DNA from: Methylopumilus sp003533095
GTDB lineage: Bacteria; Pseudomonadota; Gammaproteobacteria; Burkholderiales; Methylophilaceae
Length of the DNA stretch: 64,000 nt
Reading direction: 5' to 3'
Assembly: GCA_963977845.1 (NCBI GenBank)
Contig: CAXBPZ010000002.1
Coordinates: forward strand, 1 to 64,000
Positions 7,238-16,260 of the stretch are shown here, piece by piece; position 1 is the stretch's first letter, and each line of letters starts with the position of its first letter. The notes under the pieces are model-generated. The model ran no database searches. It saw only the letters and a list, made by a program, of their open reading frames with translations, and was not told the DNA's origin. Both the position numbers and the translations under genes were made by a program.

Positions 7238-7263
7238 AAAATCTAAGCCTTAAAATAAAGAGA

Positions 7264-7295
7264 GGCTCCAAATCATTCAGGGTGAATTTGGAGCC
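7264..7295. promoter_or_regulatory. Strong inverted repeat between divergent genes
   Basis: GGCTCCAAAT at 7264-7273 pairs exactly with ATTTGGAGCC at 7286-7295. An alternative inner stem ATTCA/TGAAT is also possible. It lies between the divergent DCC gene and the DUF457-like gene. No clear T-run follows on the plus strand; the minus side reads CTCTTTATTTT. It could be a leader hairpin or attenuator of the minus-strand transcript, or a protein-binding dyad. Confidence 0.5.
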
Positions 7296-7390
7296 ACTCA
7301 GGCAATATTTAAAATAATTGCTTAAGTCATGGATTAATTTTTACTTTAAAAATTCAATTTTTTTAACTTAAGTTAATATACATTGGACTT

Positions 7391-7855
7391 ATGGATACCT
7401 TTAGTCATGCATTGTGGGGTTATGGACTTTTTGGATACAAGCGATATCCTTGGACTGCTATATTTTTTGGCGCTATGCCAGATCTTATTTCTTTTGGTCT
7501 TCTTTTATTAATTAATTTTTTCTCTGGTCATTGGTATCTAGGTAAACCATCACTCGAATCTATTCCCGCATGGCTATTTTTATCTTACTCGGTCGGACAT
7601 AGCTTTATTGTAAGCCTACCCATTATCTACATTGTTTATCGTTTTAATCGAGCTTTTGCCATGGCCATGTTGGCTTGGCCTTTTCACATTGTTTTAGATT
7701 TTCCATTTCATTCAAAAGCATTCTTTGCAACCCCGATTTTTTGGCCTCTATCGGACTTTAAATTGGATGGAATACCTTGGACGCATTGGTACATTTGGTA
7801 TCCAAATATCTTCCTCCTCTCAGTGTTACTTTTTTATCGATTTAAGAAAAGATAG
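7391..7855 (+). CDS. DUF457/YdjM-like membrane protein
   Basis: A 154-residue protein with about four membrane segments and the start MDTFSHALWGYGLFG. This recalls the membrane-bound metal-dependent hydrolase family (DUF457/YdjM), in which conserved His and Asp residues are scattered between helices: His6, PD at about 31-32, HSF at 77, and the HIVLDFPFHSKAFF segment near 106-119. Metal binding is plausible from these residues. It is a single gene between two divergent/tandem promoter regions. The hydrolase name is a family label, not a demonstrated activity. Confidence 0.65.
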   Translation: MDTFSHALWGYGLFGYKRYPWTAIFFGAMPDLISFGLLLLINFFSGHWYLGKPSLESIPAWLFLSYSVGHSFIVSLPIIYIVYRFNRAFAMAMLAWPFHIVLDFPFHSKAFFATPIFWPLSDFKLDGIPWTHWYIWYPNIFLLSVLLFYRFKKR

Positions 7856-7983
7856 AAGCACAGGAATTTATTGCATAGGCGTGAAACGCGAGATTTTTTC
7901 TTGGCTTTTAAGGTTTCAATTTGATAGCTATTACTTTACAATTGCCGAAAACTTAAGCTTAATCTGAATTAGAGGCAATTATC

Positions 7984-9330
7984 ATGTCTGAAAAAAACAA
8001 CATTGATAAGAAATTATCCACCATTAAAAATTTGCTTGCAAAGCAAAATTTGGTTGAAAACCTCATTCATAAGCAAGAAATGACTCGCCAAGATATTGTT
8101 CAATCTTTGGTCCAAAAACAAAATTCTTCCGAATTAGAAAAGCTTATTAAAAAACTTGAGATTCAAGAGGTGGCTCGTATTTTAGAGGCTTTATTGGATC
8201 AAGAGCGTATCGTGGTCTGGAATCATGTGGAGTCTGATCGTCGTGACGATGTGCTTTTAGAGGTGTCTGATGATATTCGTATGGACCTTGTTTCTGACGA
8301 GACACCCAATAAAGAGCAAATTACTGTGATTCGTGTCTTTGACCTTTTTAAAGGCCGTTTACGTCAAATACCTATTTACAGTAGGAAAGATCTCGAAAAG
8401 GCAAAGCCGATTTGGGTAGATTTAGTCACCCCTGAAATTGAACAGCTCGAATGGGCGAGAGAAATTTTTGGGGCTCATATTCCAAATCCTAATGAACTTA
8501 CAGATTTAGAGACGAGTGCGCGCTTTTATATTGAAGATAATGGTGAGATCCATCTTCACTCTAATTTCTTGCTTGATACAACTAAAGAATCTAAAAACGT
8601 TACAGTCGCTTTTGTTCTTAAAGACAAAATATTATTTACAGTCAGAAACGAAGAATTACCTGTATTTAGACTTCAGCGCTTAAGAGCGCGTGCAGAAGCG
8701 GGTTATGTATCTCAAGCTAAAGATGTTTTATTGGACTTGTATGCTGCAGATATTGAGTACTCTGCGAATGCACTTGAGGATGTTTATTCAAGATTAGAAA
8801 AAGTGGGTAAGCAAGTTGTGAAGTCTTATATGACGAATAGTCAGGCCGCGACTATTCTTTCTGATATTGCTATCGAGGAAGATTTGAATGGCAAGATCAG
8901 ACGTAATGTGATGGATACTCGAAACGCATTATCATTTTTAATGCGATCAAAACTTTTATCCGTGAGCCAACATGAAGATGTTAAAGAAATTCTTCGAGAC
9001 ATTGATTCATTGGATGGCCATACTTCATTCTTATTTAATAAGATTAACTTCCAAATGGATGCAACTGTGGGTTTTCTAAATGTAAATCAAAATATTGATT
9101 TAAAGAGATTAACCATTATTAGTGTTGTCTTCATGCCCGTTAACATCATTGCTGGCATAGGGGGGATGTCTGAATTTAGTATGATGACGAATGGCATTCC
9201 ATGGCAATTAGCCTATGGTTGTTTTATTCTCGTGATGATTGCGATTGGACTTCTCACATTCGTTGGATTGAGAACTTTTGAAAATAAGCGAATTAAGAAA
9301 TTAAGATCAGAAAAGTCTTTTGACAATTAA
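7984..9330 (+). CDS. CorA-type Mg2+/divalent cation transporter with MgtE-N-like domain
   Basis: A 448-residue protein. The N-terminal ~120 residues (IQEVARILEALLDQERIVVW and following) look like the helical MgtE N-domain. The remainder is a CorA-like cytoplasmic funnel with a long coiled-coil helix, then two C-terminal membrane segments. The pore-mouth signature GMN of CorA is replaced by GMS at residues 394-396 (GIGGMSEFSMM). The family moves Mg2+ or other divalent metals across the inner membrane. The Asn-to-Ser change may alter selectivity, though the same GGMSEF pattern occurs in a recognised CorA-like subgroup as far as I recall. A ribosome site GAGG precedes the ATG. It is a stand-alone gene with a shared hairpin at its end. 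Confidence 0.82.
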   Translation: MSEKNNIDKKLSTIKNLLAKQNLVENLIHKQEMTRQDIVQSLVQKQNSSELEKLIKKLEIQEVARILEALLDQERIVVWNHVESDRRDDVLLEVSDDIRMDLVSDETPNKEQITVIRVFDLFKGRLRQIPIYSRKDLEKAKPIWVDLVTPEIEQLEWAREIFGAHIPNPNELTDLETSARFYIEDNGEIHLHSNFLLDTTKESKNVTVAFVLKDKILFTVRNEELPVFRLQRLRARAEAGYVSQAKDVLLDLYAADIEYSANALEDVYSRLEKVGKQVVKSYMTNSQAATILSDIAIEEDLNGKIRRNVMDTRNALSFLMRSKLLSVSQHEDVKEILRDIDSLDGHTSFLFNKINFQMDATVGFLNVNQNIDLKRLTIISVVFMPVNIIAGIGGMSEFSMMTNGIPWQLAYGCFILVMIAIGLLTFVGLRTFENKRIKKLRSEKSFDN

Positions 9331-9354
9331 CCCTGTGATTTAGATAACAGGGTT
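9329..9354. terminator. Hairpin shared by convergent genes
   Basis: AACCCTGT (9329-9336) pairs perfectly with ACAGGGTT (9347-9354) around a ten-base loop. The stem overlaps the end of the CorA-like stop codon and the end of the stop of the convergent MORN-type gene. It is probably a bidirectional terminator, although the T-runs on both sides are poor. Confidence 0.55.
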
Positions 9355-9808
9355 ATTTAACTGGCATGCCGTCTTGATATAGGGTTTTTGATTTAATGTC
9401 ACCGTTCTTTTCATAGTAAATCTCGTAACCCTCTTTTTTACCTTCCTTAAAATTGGCTTCAGAACGTTTCGCTCCATTATCAAACCATTGGGTGAAGGAG
9501 CCGTGCTCTTTACCGTCCTTGTAATGTGCTTCTAATTTAAGCTGGCCATTTTCATACCACTGATTCCAAACCCCATCTTCTTTGTCATTTTTATAACTCG
9601 TTTGAATGTATTTGAGTCCACTGTTGTACCAAAAAGTCTCTAAGCCTTCTTTTTTTCCATTCACATAGTGCACTTCGTATTTGGTATTTCCATTCTGATA
9701 TTTTTCAGTTTGGGTGCCGGTAAATAATTTTTCAGATGCATCTTTAGCTTCTGTGACAAGACAAAAAAAAGCTAAAGGTATCAGAGTTATAAACTGTTTA
9801 ATTTTCAT
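9353..9808 (-). CDS. Secreted YwqK/MORN-repeat protein
   Basis: A 151-residue protein with an N-terminal signal peptide (about residues 1-21, ending near VTEAKD). Several repeats of the form G-x-x-x-x-W-Y-x-N-G-x-x-K-x-E-x-x-Y-K-D-G-K-x-H-G follow. These MORN-like/YwqK repeats fold as beta-hairpin stacks. The name 'toxin-antitoxin antitoxin YwqK' used for this family derives from Bacillus; no toxin gene is adjacent here, so I do not call a toxin-antitoxin pair. It probably acts in the periplasm or outer envelope. It is three bases from the next secreted protein gene on the same strand. Confidence 0.8.
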   Translation of the reverse strand: MKIKQFITLIPLAFFCLVTEAKDASEKLFTGTQTEKYQNGNTKYEVHYVNGKKEGLETFWYNSGLKYIQTSYKNDKEDGVWNQWYENGQLKLEAHYKDGKEHGSFTQWFDNGAKRSEANFKEGKKEGYEIYYEKNGDIKSKTLYQDGMPVK

Positions 9809-9811
9809 AAA

Positions 9812-10204
9812 TTAACTGGCTAAGCAACTAGATTTATAACCTTTCACTGAAGACAAAGAGGCTCTTAAGTCGTCTCTCGGATAGAAGAAGGGTTCATTTA
9901 AATAAGATTCTTCAATCTTTTCACAAGTTTCATTATCTAATTTTTTTACACTTGCCACAAAGCATGATGGGTTATATTTGATGAGTTCTTCAAGAAGCGC
10001 AGCATGCTTAGCTCTTTCGTTTTGATCCAATGCATTTTTAACTGCATTTTTAAAGAATTGGTCCAAAATTTGTGGATTACTACATTGGTTGATCGTGCTT
10101 AGAAACTTCTTTTGAAGTTGGAGCTTTTGAGCATTATCGTCTTGATTCGCAGTGGCTAGCGATATACTCAAACATGATAATAAGATTAGGACTAAAGCCT
10201 TCAT
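9812..10204 (-). CDS. Hypothetical periplasmic protein, 130 aa
   Basis: Not recognised. A clear signal peptide (residues 1-19, cleavage near ATA-NQ) precedes a helical, charged mature region. Four cysteines lie in the mature part (about residues 41, 76, 89 and 128), which may form disulfides in the periplasm. It is followed after three bases by the MORN-type gene and is presumably co-transcribed. No catalytic motif is visible. Confidence 0.6.
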   Translation of the reverse strand: MKALVLILLSCLSISLATANQDDNAQKLQLQKKFLSTINQCSNPQILDQFFKNAVKNALDQNERAKHAALLEELIKYNPSCFVASVKKLDNETCEKIEESYLNEPFFYPRDDLRASLSSVKGYKSSCLAS

Positions 10205-10282
10205 AATTTACCCTGAACATAAAAAATGCTCTTTTGTCTTAAGTTTTATGAAAAAGTTCACAAAAAAATAAATTAGATTGGT

Positions 10283-12424
10283 TTAATGTTTTCGTTTAAA
10301 AAATTTGTTTTGAGGAGGATTGTGCCTTGCAAATTGATGCATTCTTTTTAAATGGTTTTCAGATAAAGGCTGTTTGGCTGGGATAAGGTGTTTTTTACTG
10401 TCACCAATTAAATCGGATCGACCCATGCGATTAAGTGCCTCACGAAGAATAGGCCAGTTTTTAGGGTCATGATAACGAATAAATGCTTTATGAAGCCTTC
10501 GAACACCACTCGCTTTTGGGATTGAAACCGCTTCACTATCCTGAGTGACTTTGCGTAAAGGGTTTTTTCCAGAATGATACATGGCAGTTGCCATTGCCAT
10601 GGGGGTAGGGGTAAAAGTCTGAACTTGGTCTAATTTAAAATCATGTGCTTTAAGCCATAAAGCTAAATTCAACATATCTTCATCTGTAGCTCCTGGATGA
10701 GCTGCAATAAAATAGGGAATCAAATATTGTTCCTTACCAACCTCCTTCGAAAAGCGATCAAACATTTCTTTAAATTTATTATATGAACCCATGCCAGGCT
10801 TCATCATTTTAGATAACACATTTTCTTCAGAGTGTTCAGGTGCGATTTTTAAATAACCACCTACATGGTGCTGCACTAATTCTTTAACATAATCAGGCGA
10901 GGTGACAGCGAGATCATAACGAAGGCCAGATCCGATAAGCACTTTTTTAATACCCTTGATCCTTCTTGTTTTTCGATATAACTCTATAAGAGGCGCGTGA
11001 TCAGTATTTAAATTTTCACAAATCCCTGGATAAACACAGGAAAGTTTTCGACAAGAGGCTTCAATTTTTTCTGATTTACAAGCCATACGATACATATTGG
11101 CTGTAGGTCCACCTAGGTCTGAAATCACACCTGTAAATCCATCTACCTTATCTCTAATCTCTTCAACCTCTTTTAAGATACTTTCTTCTGATCGACTTTG
11201 AATGATACGACCCTCATGTTCTGTAATAGAACAGAAAGTGCATCCACCAAAACATCCGCGCATAATGTTGACTGAAAAACGGATCATTTCCCATGCAGAA
11301 ATTTTAGCGTTGCCATAATGAGGATGTGGTTTTCTTGCATAGGGCATTCCATAGACATAATCCATCTCTTGAGTTGTAAGGGGAATAGGAGGTGGATTTA
11401 ACCATACCTCGCGATCCCCATGTCTTTGAATGAGTGCACGGGCGTTACCTGGGTTTGCTTCAAGATGAAGTACACGAGATGCATGTGCATAAAGAACAGG
11501 GTTATCAACCACTTCTTCAAAGCTTGGTAAGCGCACCACCTGTTTATTACGATCAGTTTTTGTTTTTTTAACTAACTCAATGATTTGGGTGCCTGGAGGT
11601 AATGTCTTTTCACCTGATTTAGCGTTTGTTTCACAATCAGAACCGACACCCATTTTCATTTCGTAAGGATCAACATGCTTTTCTATCTTGCCGGGACGAT
11701 CAAGGTGGGTAGATGCAACTTCTTCCCAGCCTTCAGGAATTTTTTTACGCAAGAATGCAGTACCTCGAATATCTTGAATATCTTCTACTTTTTCCCCATT
11801 CGCGATGCGATGTGTAAGTTCAATCAGCGCTCGTTCAGCGTTACCATATAACAAGATATCGGCTTTAGAATCGACTAGTATTGAACGACGAACTTTATCA
11901 GACCAATAATCATAATGAGCGATTCGACGAAGACTTGCTTCAATACTTCCGATCACTAAAGGTATATCAGAAAATGCTTCTCGACATCGTTGAGAATAGA
12001 CGAGCACTGCGCGATCAGGACGTTTACCGGCAATTGCACCTGGGGTATAAGCATCATCTGATCGAATTTTTCGATCAGCAGTATATCGATTTACCATACT
12101 GTCCATATTGCCAGCCGTGATACCGAAATAAAGATTGGGTTTACCTAGTGCTTTAAATGGTTCTGCACTTGACCAATCGGGTTGCGAGATAATGCCTACA
12201 CGAAATCCATGATCTTCAAGAAGTCGACCCACTAAAGCCATGCCGAAACTTGGGTGATCAATATAAGCGTCACCCGTCACTAAAATAATGTCGCAACTAT
12301 CCCAGCCTAATACATCCATTTCCTTTCGCGTCATCGGAAGTATTGGGGCTTTGCCAAAGCGCTTCGCCCAGTACGGGCGATATTTATTAATGGCTTTTAG
12401 TGAAGATTGAGCATTCGTTTGCAT
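10283..12424 (-). CDS. YgiQ-family radical SAM protein
   Basis: A 713-residue protein with the features of YgiQ: an N-terminal cobalamin-binding-like region (WDSCDIILVTGDAYIDHPSFG), then the radical SAM core with cluster cysteines 391, 395 and 398 (CFGGCTFC), and the long C-terminal domain including LIPYFIAAHPGA. The CxxxCxxC motif binds a 4Fe-4S cluster and S-adenosylmethionine. The reaction catalysed is not established for the family. It has full family length and is a single gene divergent from the TauE gene. Confidence 0.93.
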   Translation of the reverse strand: MQTNAQSSLKAINKYRPYWAKRFGKAPILPMTRKEMDVLGWDSCDIILVTGDAYIDHPSFGMALVGRLLEDHGFRVGIISQPDWSSAEPFKALGKPNLYFGITAGNMDSMVNRYTADRKIRSDDAYTPGAIAGKRPDRAVLVYSQRCREAFSDIPLVIGSIEASLRRIAHYDYWSDKVRRSILVDSKADILLYGNAERALIELTHRIANGEKVEDIQDIRGTAFLRKKIPEGWEEVASTHLDRPGKIEKHVDPYEMKMGVGSDCETNAKSGEKTLPPGTQIIELVKKTKTDRNKQVVRLPSFEEVVDNPVLYAHASRVLHLEANPGNARALIQRHGDREVWLNPPPIPLTTQEMDYVYGMPYARKPHPHYGNAKISAWEMIRFSVNIMRGCFGGCTFCSITEHEGRIIQSRSEESILKEVEEIRDKVDGFTGVISDLGGPTANMYRMACKSEKIEASCRKLSCVYPGICENLNTDHAPLIELYRKTRRIKGIKKVLIGSGLRYDLAVTSPDYVKELVQHHVGGYLKIAPEHSEENVLSKMMKPGMGSYNKFKEMFDRFSKEVGKEQYLIPYFIAAHPGATDEDMLNLALWLKAHDFKLDQVQTFTPTPMAMATAMYHSGKNPLRKVTQDSEAVSIPKASGVRRLHKAFIRYHDPKNWPILREALNRMGRSDLIGDSKKHLIPAKQPLSENHLKRMHQFARHNPPQNKFFKRKH

Positions 12425-12508
12425 AGTTGAGCATTTTACTCCGATAAATCTATTAAACGCTTTATAATTAATTAGTTATGGTTACTATTCAACAATCAGA
12501 AAGTTTTT

Positions 12509-13252
12509 ATGCATTTTGAATTAATCGACTTAGCCATAAGCTTATGTTTATTAATGGGCGCTGTTTTGTATACCTCAGTAGGACATGCGGGGGCTTCAAT
12601 CTACATCGCGATCATGACGCTATTTAATATTCCAAATGCAATTATTAAACCCACTGCATTAGTTTTAAATATTTTTATCGCTTCATTTACGAGCTGGCGT
12701 TTTATAAAAAAAGGTTTTTTTGATTTAAAAGTTTTATTGCCGATTGCGATAGGCGCAATCCCTTTTGCATTTTTAGGGGGTTTTATTAATGCACCAAGTC
12801 ATATTTATAAATCTATTGTCGGTTTGATTCTTTTGTTATCCGCTATTTCTCTTATGACAAATCTTTCTAGTCGGATCGATAAAGATCTTAAGAAGCCACC
12901 ATTTTTTTTAGCAATGATTATTGGTTCACTCATCGGATTTTTGGCAGGATTGACTGGAACAGGTGGCGGTATATTTCTTTCTCCACTTCTATTATTTTTA
13001 GGCTGGGGCTCCACTAAAACAACTTCGGGTATCACTGCACTCTTTATTTTAATTAATTCGAGTTTCGGTTTACTTGGAAACTATTCTTCCGTTCAAAATT
13101 TACCAACTCAATTACCTTTATTCATAGGTGCAACTTTGATTGGTGCATTAATTGGTACAACACTTGGAATAAAATTTTATACAGCTAATACTATTAAAAA
13201 AACATTAGCATTAGTTTTGGTGATCGCTGGATTTAAATTATTACTGACTTAA
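12509..13252 (+). CDS. TauE/SafE-family permease
   Basis: A 247-residue protein with about eight membrane segments. The repeated glycine-rich motifs typical of TauE/SafE (DUF81) are present: SVGHAGASIYIAIM in the first half and GLTGTGGGIFLSPLL in the second. Family members export sulfite, sulfonates or other organic anions, or act as sulfur-compound importers. The substrate cannot be told from sequence and no sulfur-metabolism gene is adjacent. It converges with the phosphomannomutase gene with only five bases between stop codons. Confidence 0.85.
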   Translation: MHFELIDLAISLCLLMGAVLYTSVGHAGASIYIAIMTLFNIPNAIIKPTALVLNIFIASFTSWRFIKKGFFDLKVLLPIAIGAIPFAFLGGFINAPSHIYKSIVGLILLLSAISLMTNLSSRIDKDLKKPPFFLAMIIGSLIGFLAGLTGTGGGIFLSPLLLFLGWGSTKTTSGITALFILINSSFGLLGNYSSVQNLPTQLPLFIGATLIGALIGTTLGIKFYTANTIKKTLALVLVIAGFKLLLT

Positions 13253-13257
13253 TTTTT

Positions 13258-14634
13258 TTAGAATGGTAAATGAGATTTCGGACTAGCTTGAGTTAAAACA
13301 TTTCTAAAAGAATTTTGAATTCTCTCAAGTGCAATTTTATTTTCAGCTTCAAATCTTAAAACAATGACGGGTGTTGTGTTTGATGCTCGCATTAAGCCAA
13401 ATCCATCTTCATATTCAACACGTAATCCATCTACTTTAATCACATCGAGTGCATCATTAAAAACTGCTTCCGATTGTAATTTTTTAATTAAAGCGTGAGG
13501 TTCACCTTCATTCATTTTGATTTGAAGTTCAGGTGTATTAATGCTATTTGGTAAGCTATTTAAAATTGTAGATGGATTGTCAAAACGACTTAATATTTCT
13601 AAAAGTCTAACACCTGCATAAATCCCATCATCAAAACCATACCAACGTTCTTTAAAAAATGTATGTCCACTCATTTCTCCAGCTAGCGCTGCATTTTCTT
13701 CTTTCATTTTGGCTTTAATGAGGGAATGTCCTGTTTTCCACATTAAAGGATTGCCACCTTTATCTTTAATCCATTGAAATAAATGTCGTGTGGATTTCAC
13801 ATCAAAGATAATGGTGGCATTTGGATTACGACTTAATACATCCTCTGCGAATAATAAAAGTTGTCGATCCGGATAAATAATTTGACCATCTTTTGTAACC
13901 ACACCTAATCGATCCGCATCTCCATCAAATGCAAAACCTAATTCAGCTTCACTTTTTTTAAGATGCGCTATGACATCATTTAAATTATGAGGCTCAGAAG
14001 GATCAGGATGGTGATTAGGAAAGGTGCCATCCACATCACAAAATAATTCGTCTACAGAGCAACCAATACTTTCATAAATTTTTTTGGCATAAGCGCCAGC
14101 AACACCATTGCCACAATCAATAACTATTTTCATAGGACGCTTTAAGTGAATATGATTTTTTATCGCTTCAATATAATCATTGCTAATGTCATATCGCTTC
14201 TCTACACCTTGGCCTTTATGAAAAGACTCATTTTCAATACGTGTATAGAGTTGTTGTATCGCTTCTGTTGATAAAGTATCGCCCCCTAAAACCATTTTTA
14301 AGCCATTGTAGTTGGGCGGATTATGGCTGCCTGTGACCATGACACCTGATTGGGTTTTAAGAAAAAACGTAGAAAAATAAACCATAGGTGTGGTAACCAT
14401 ACCTAGATTAATGACGTTGATACCTGTTTTAAGGATGCCTTCGATGAGTGATTGAGATAATTCCGGGCCTGAAAGTCTTCCATCAAAGCCAATGCAGATA
14501 TCCTTTTGTTTACGATCAATCGCTTCGCTTCCAATAGCGCGGCCTATGATCTCGACAAATTCAGGGGTTAGGGTTTTACCCACAATTCCTCGAATATCGT
14601 AGGCTTTAAAAATCTCTTTAGGAAGTAACGCCAT
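13258..14634 (-). CDS. manB: Phosphomannomutase/phosphoglucomutase
   Basis: A 458-residue alpha-D-phosphohexomutase of the AlgC/ManB type. The N-terminal metal/phosphate domain shows IFKAYDIRGIVGK. The phosphoserine loop TGSHNPPNYNG has Ser103 as phosphorylated residue, the metal-binding loop AFDGDADRLG follows, and the sugar loop GEMSGHTFF is in domain 3. It interconverts mannose-6-P/mannose-1-P and/or glucose-6-P/glucose-1-P for polysaccharide and lipopolysaccharide precursors. It is co-directional with iscX upstream (three-base gap). Which sugar is preferred cannot be read from sequence. Confidence 0.93.
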   Translation of the reverse strand: MALLPKEIFKAYDIRGIVGKTLTPEFVEIIGRAIGSEAIDRKQKDICIGFDGRLSGPELSQSLIEGILKTGINVINLGMVTTPMVYFSTFFLKTQSGVMVTGSHNPPNYNGLKMVLGGDTLSTEAIQQLYTRIENESFHKGQGVEKRYDISNDYIEAIKNHIHLKRPMKIVIDCGNGVAGAYAKKIYESIGCSVDELFCDVDGTFPNHHPDPSEPHNLNDVIAHLKKSEAELGFAFDGDADRLGVVTKDGQIIYPDRQLLLFAEDVLSRNPNATIIFDVKSTRHLFQWIKDKGGNPLMWKTGHSLIKAKMKEENAALAGEMSGHTFFKERWYGFDDGIYAGVRLLEILSRFDNPSTILNSLPNSINTPELQIKMNEGEPHALIKKLQSEAVFNDALDVIKVDGLRVEYEDGFGLMRASNTTPVIVLRFEAENKIALERIQNSFRNVLTQASPKSHLPF

Positions 14635-14637
14635 AAT

Positions 14638-14832
14638 TTATGCCGACTCTTCAATCCATGCGAGCTGAATCGCTTCTAGAATTTTTTCCCCACATTTATT
14701 AGGATCATCTTGAAAGCCTTCAAGGTCTAGGATCCATTGATATAAATCAGTAAATCGAATTGTCTTGGGATCTATATCCGGATGTTTGTCGTATAAAGCC
14801 TCAGCAATTCTTTGACTATCAGTCCAATGCAT
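14638..14832 (-). CDS. iscX: IscX, Fe-S cluster assembly adaptor
   Basis: A 64-residue acidic protein with the IscX (YfhJ) pattern: WTDSQRIAEALYDKHPDIDP, then RFTDLYQWI and FQDDPNKCGEKILEAI. IscX binds IscS and regulates iron-sulfur cluster formation. The start chosen is the ATG at 14832, preceded by AAGGAAGG; an upstream TTG at 14850 would add six residues not found in the family. In many proteobacteria iscX ends the isc operon. Here it stands alone in front of phosphomannomutase, so it has been separated from the rest. Confidence 0.92.
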   Translation of the reverse strand: MHWTDSQRIAEALYDKHPDIDPKTIRFTDLYQWILDLEGFQDDPNKCGEKILEAIQLAWIEESA

Positions 14833-14992
14833 ACAAACCTTCCTTATCAATATAGTTCACAAGAATTATAACTTTTAGAGTTTATCTAAGATAGAACTTC
14901 ATTACTAAAGATAGGTCAGACCCATGATAAAATATCAACTTTTCTGATACAAAAATCTTTAATCATTTTAAATAGATAGCGGAAATATAAAC

Positions 14993-16240
14993 ATGTTTAG
15001 TAAAGCTCAAAAATTAAGTATTGTGGATCCAGAAATTGCACATCAAGTCACTCAAGAAGTGAAACGACAAGAAGACCATATTGAGCTTATTGCATCCGAA
15101 AACTATACAAGCCCAGCTGTGATGGAAGCTCAGGGCTCTCAACTTACAAATAAATACGCAGAAGGCTACATCGGTAAACGTTTTTACGGTGGCTGTGAAT
15201 TTGTAGACAACGTTGAACAAATTGCGATTGATCGCCTAAAAAAATTATATGGGGCTGAATATGTGAATGTGCAGCCACACTCTGGAAGTCAAGCCAATCA
15301 AGCTGTTTATTTCTCAATTCTAAAACCTGGCGATACGGTCATGGGCATGAATTTAGGTCATGGAGGTCATTTAACCCATGGCTCTCCTGCAAATCTCTCA
15401 GGCAAGCTGTTTAAGATTGTTCCATACGGTTTAAATGCGAATGAAGAGATTGATTACGATGAAATGGAAAGGCTCGCGATCGAATCAAAACCTAAGCTTA
15501 TTATTGGTGGTGCGTCAGCTTATGCATTACGTTTTGATTGGGAGCGTATGTCACAAATTGCAAAAAAAGTAGGCGCTTATTTCATGGTGGATATGGCGCA
15601 CTACTCGGGATTAATTGCTGCAGGTGTGTATCCTAACCCAGTGCCTTTTGCAGATTTTGTGACATCGACGACACATAAAACTCTTAGGGGCCCTCGCGGC
15701 GGTATCATTTTGGCGAAAGCTGAATTCGAAAAAAGTATTAATAGTTATGTTTTTCCTGGGGTACAGGGAGGACCGCTCATGCATGTGATTGCAGCAAAAG
15801 CTGTTGCGTTTCTCGAAGCCCTAAAACCAGAATTTAAAGCCTATCAAACTCAAGTAATTAAAAATGCGCAGACTATGGCTGAGTCATTAAGTAAACGCGG
15901 TGTACGAATTATTTCTGGCCGCACAGAATCTCACGTATTTTTAGTTGATTTAAGGCCTAAGGGATTAACTGGAAAAGTGGCAGATGTCCTTTTAGGCCAA
16001 GCGCACATTACAGTGAATAAAAATTCAATTCCTAATGACCCAGAAAGTCCATTCATTACTTCAGGAATTCGTATCGGATCACCCGCAATTACCACACGCG
16101 GCTTTAAAGAAAAAGAAGCTGATATGGTGGCACAAATGATTGCGGACATTCTTGACCATCCTCACGATGAAAAAGTGATTAATGAAACTAAAGCTAAAGT
16201 TGTGGCTTTAACTAGCCAATTTCCTGTCTACGGATCTTAA
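14993..16240 (+). CDS. glyA: Serine hydroxymethyltransferase
   Basis: A 415-residue PLP enzyme that converts serine and tetrahydrofolate to glycine and methylene-tetrahydrofolate. The PLP lysine is Lys229 in STTHKTLRGPRGG, and the N-terminal ELIASENYTS and folate-binding regions are intact. Length equals the bacterial norm. It starts a plus-strand operon with nrdR and ribD. It supplies one-carbon units and, in a methylotroph, links C1-folate pools with glycine/serine. Likely promoter elements lie in the 160-base divergent gap with iscX (a TGATAAAAT -10-like element at about 14933). Confidence 0.97.
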   Translation: MFSKAQKLSIVDPEIAHQVTQEVKRQEDHIELIASENYTSPAVMEAQGSQLTNKYAEGYIGKRFYGGCEFVDNVEQIAIDRLKKLYGAEYVNVQPHSGSQANQAVYFSILKPGDTVMGMNLGHGGHLTHGSPANLSGKLFKIVPYGLNANEEIDYDEMERLAIESKPKLIIGGASAYALRFDWERMSQIAKKVGAYFMVDMAHYSGLIAAGVYPNPVPFADFVTSTTHKTLRGPRGGIILAKAEFEKSINSYVFPGVQGGPLMHVIAAKAVAFLEALKPEFKAYQTQVIKNAQTMAESLSKRGVRIISGRTESHVFLVDLRPKGLTGKVADVLLGQAHITVNKNSIPNDPESPFITSGIRIGSPAITTRGFKEKEADMVAQMIADILDHPHDEKVINETKAKVVALTSQFPVYGS

Positions 16241-16260
16241 TTTAGATTTAAATATATCAA

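Noticed and set aside
7725..7967. 80-residue open frame overlapping the DUF457-like gene
   Set aside because: It lies in another frame of a well-supported gene and its tail is intergenic; no ribosome site or family pattern.
9353..10204. Toxin-antitoxin pair (YwqK 'antitoxin' plus neighbour)
   Set aside because: Both proteins carry signal peptides and no toxin fold is visible; the antitoxin label is a database habit for MORN-like proteins.
14833..14850. TTG start for iscX six codons upstream
   Set aside because: The added residues are not found in IscX proteins, and AAGGAAGG, which they would encode across, is the ribosome site for the ATG at 14832.
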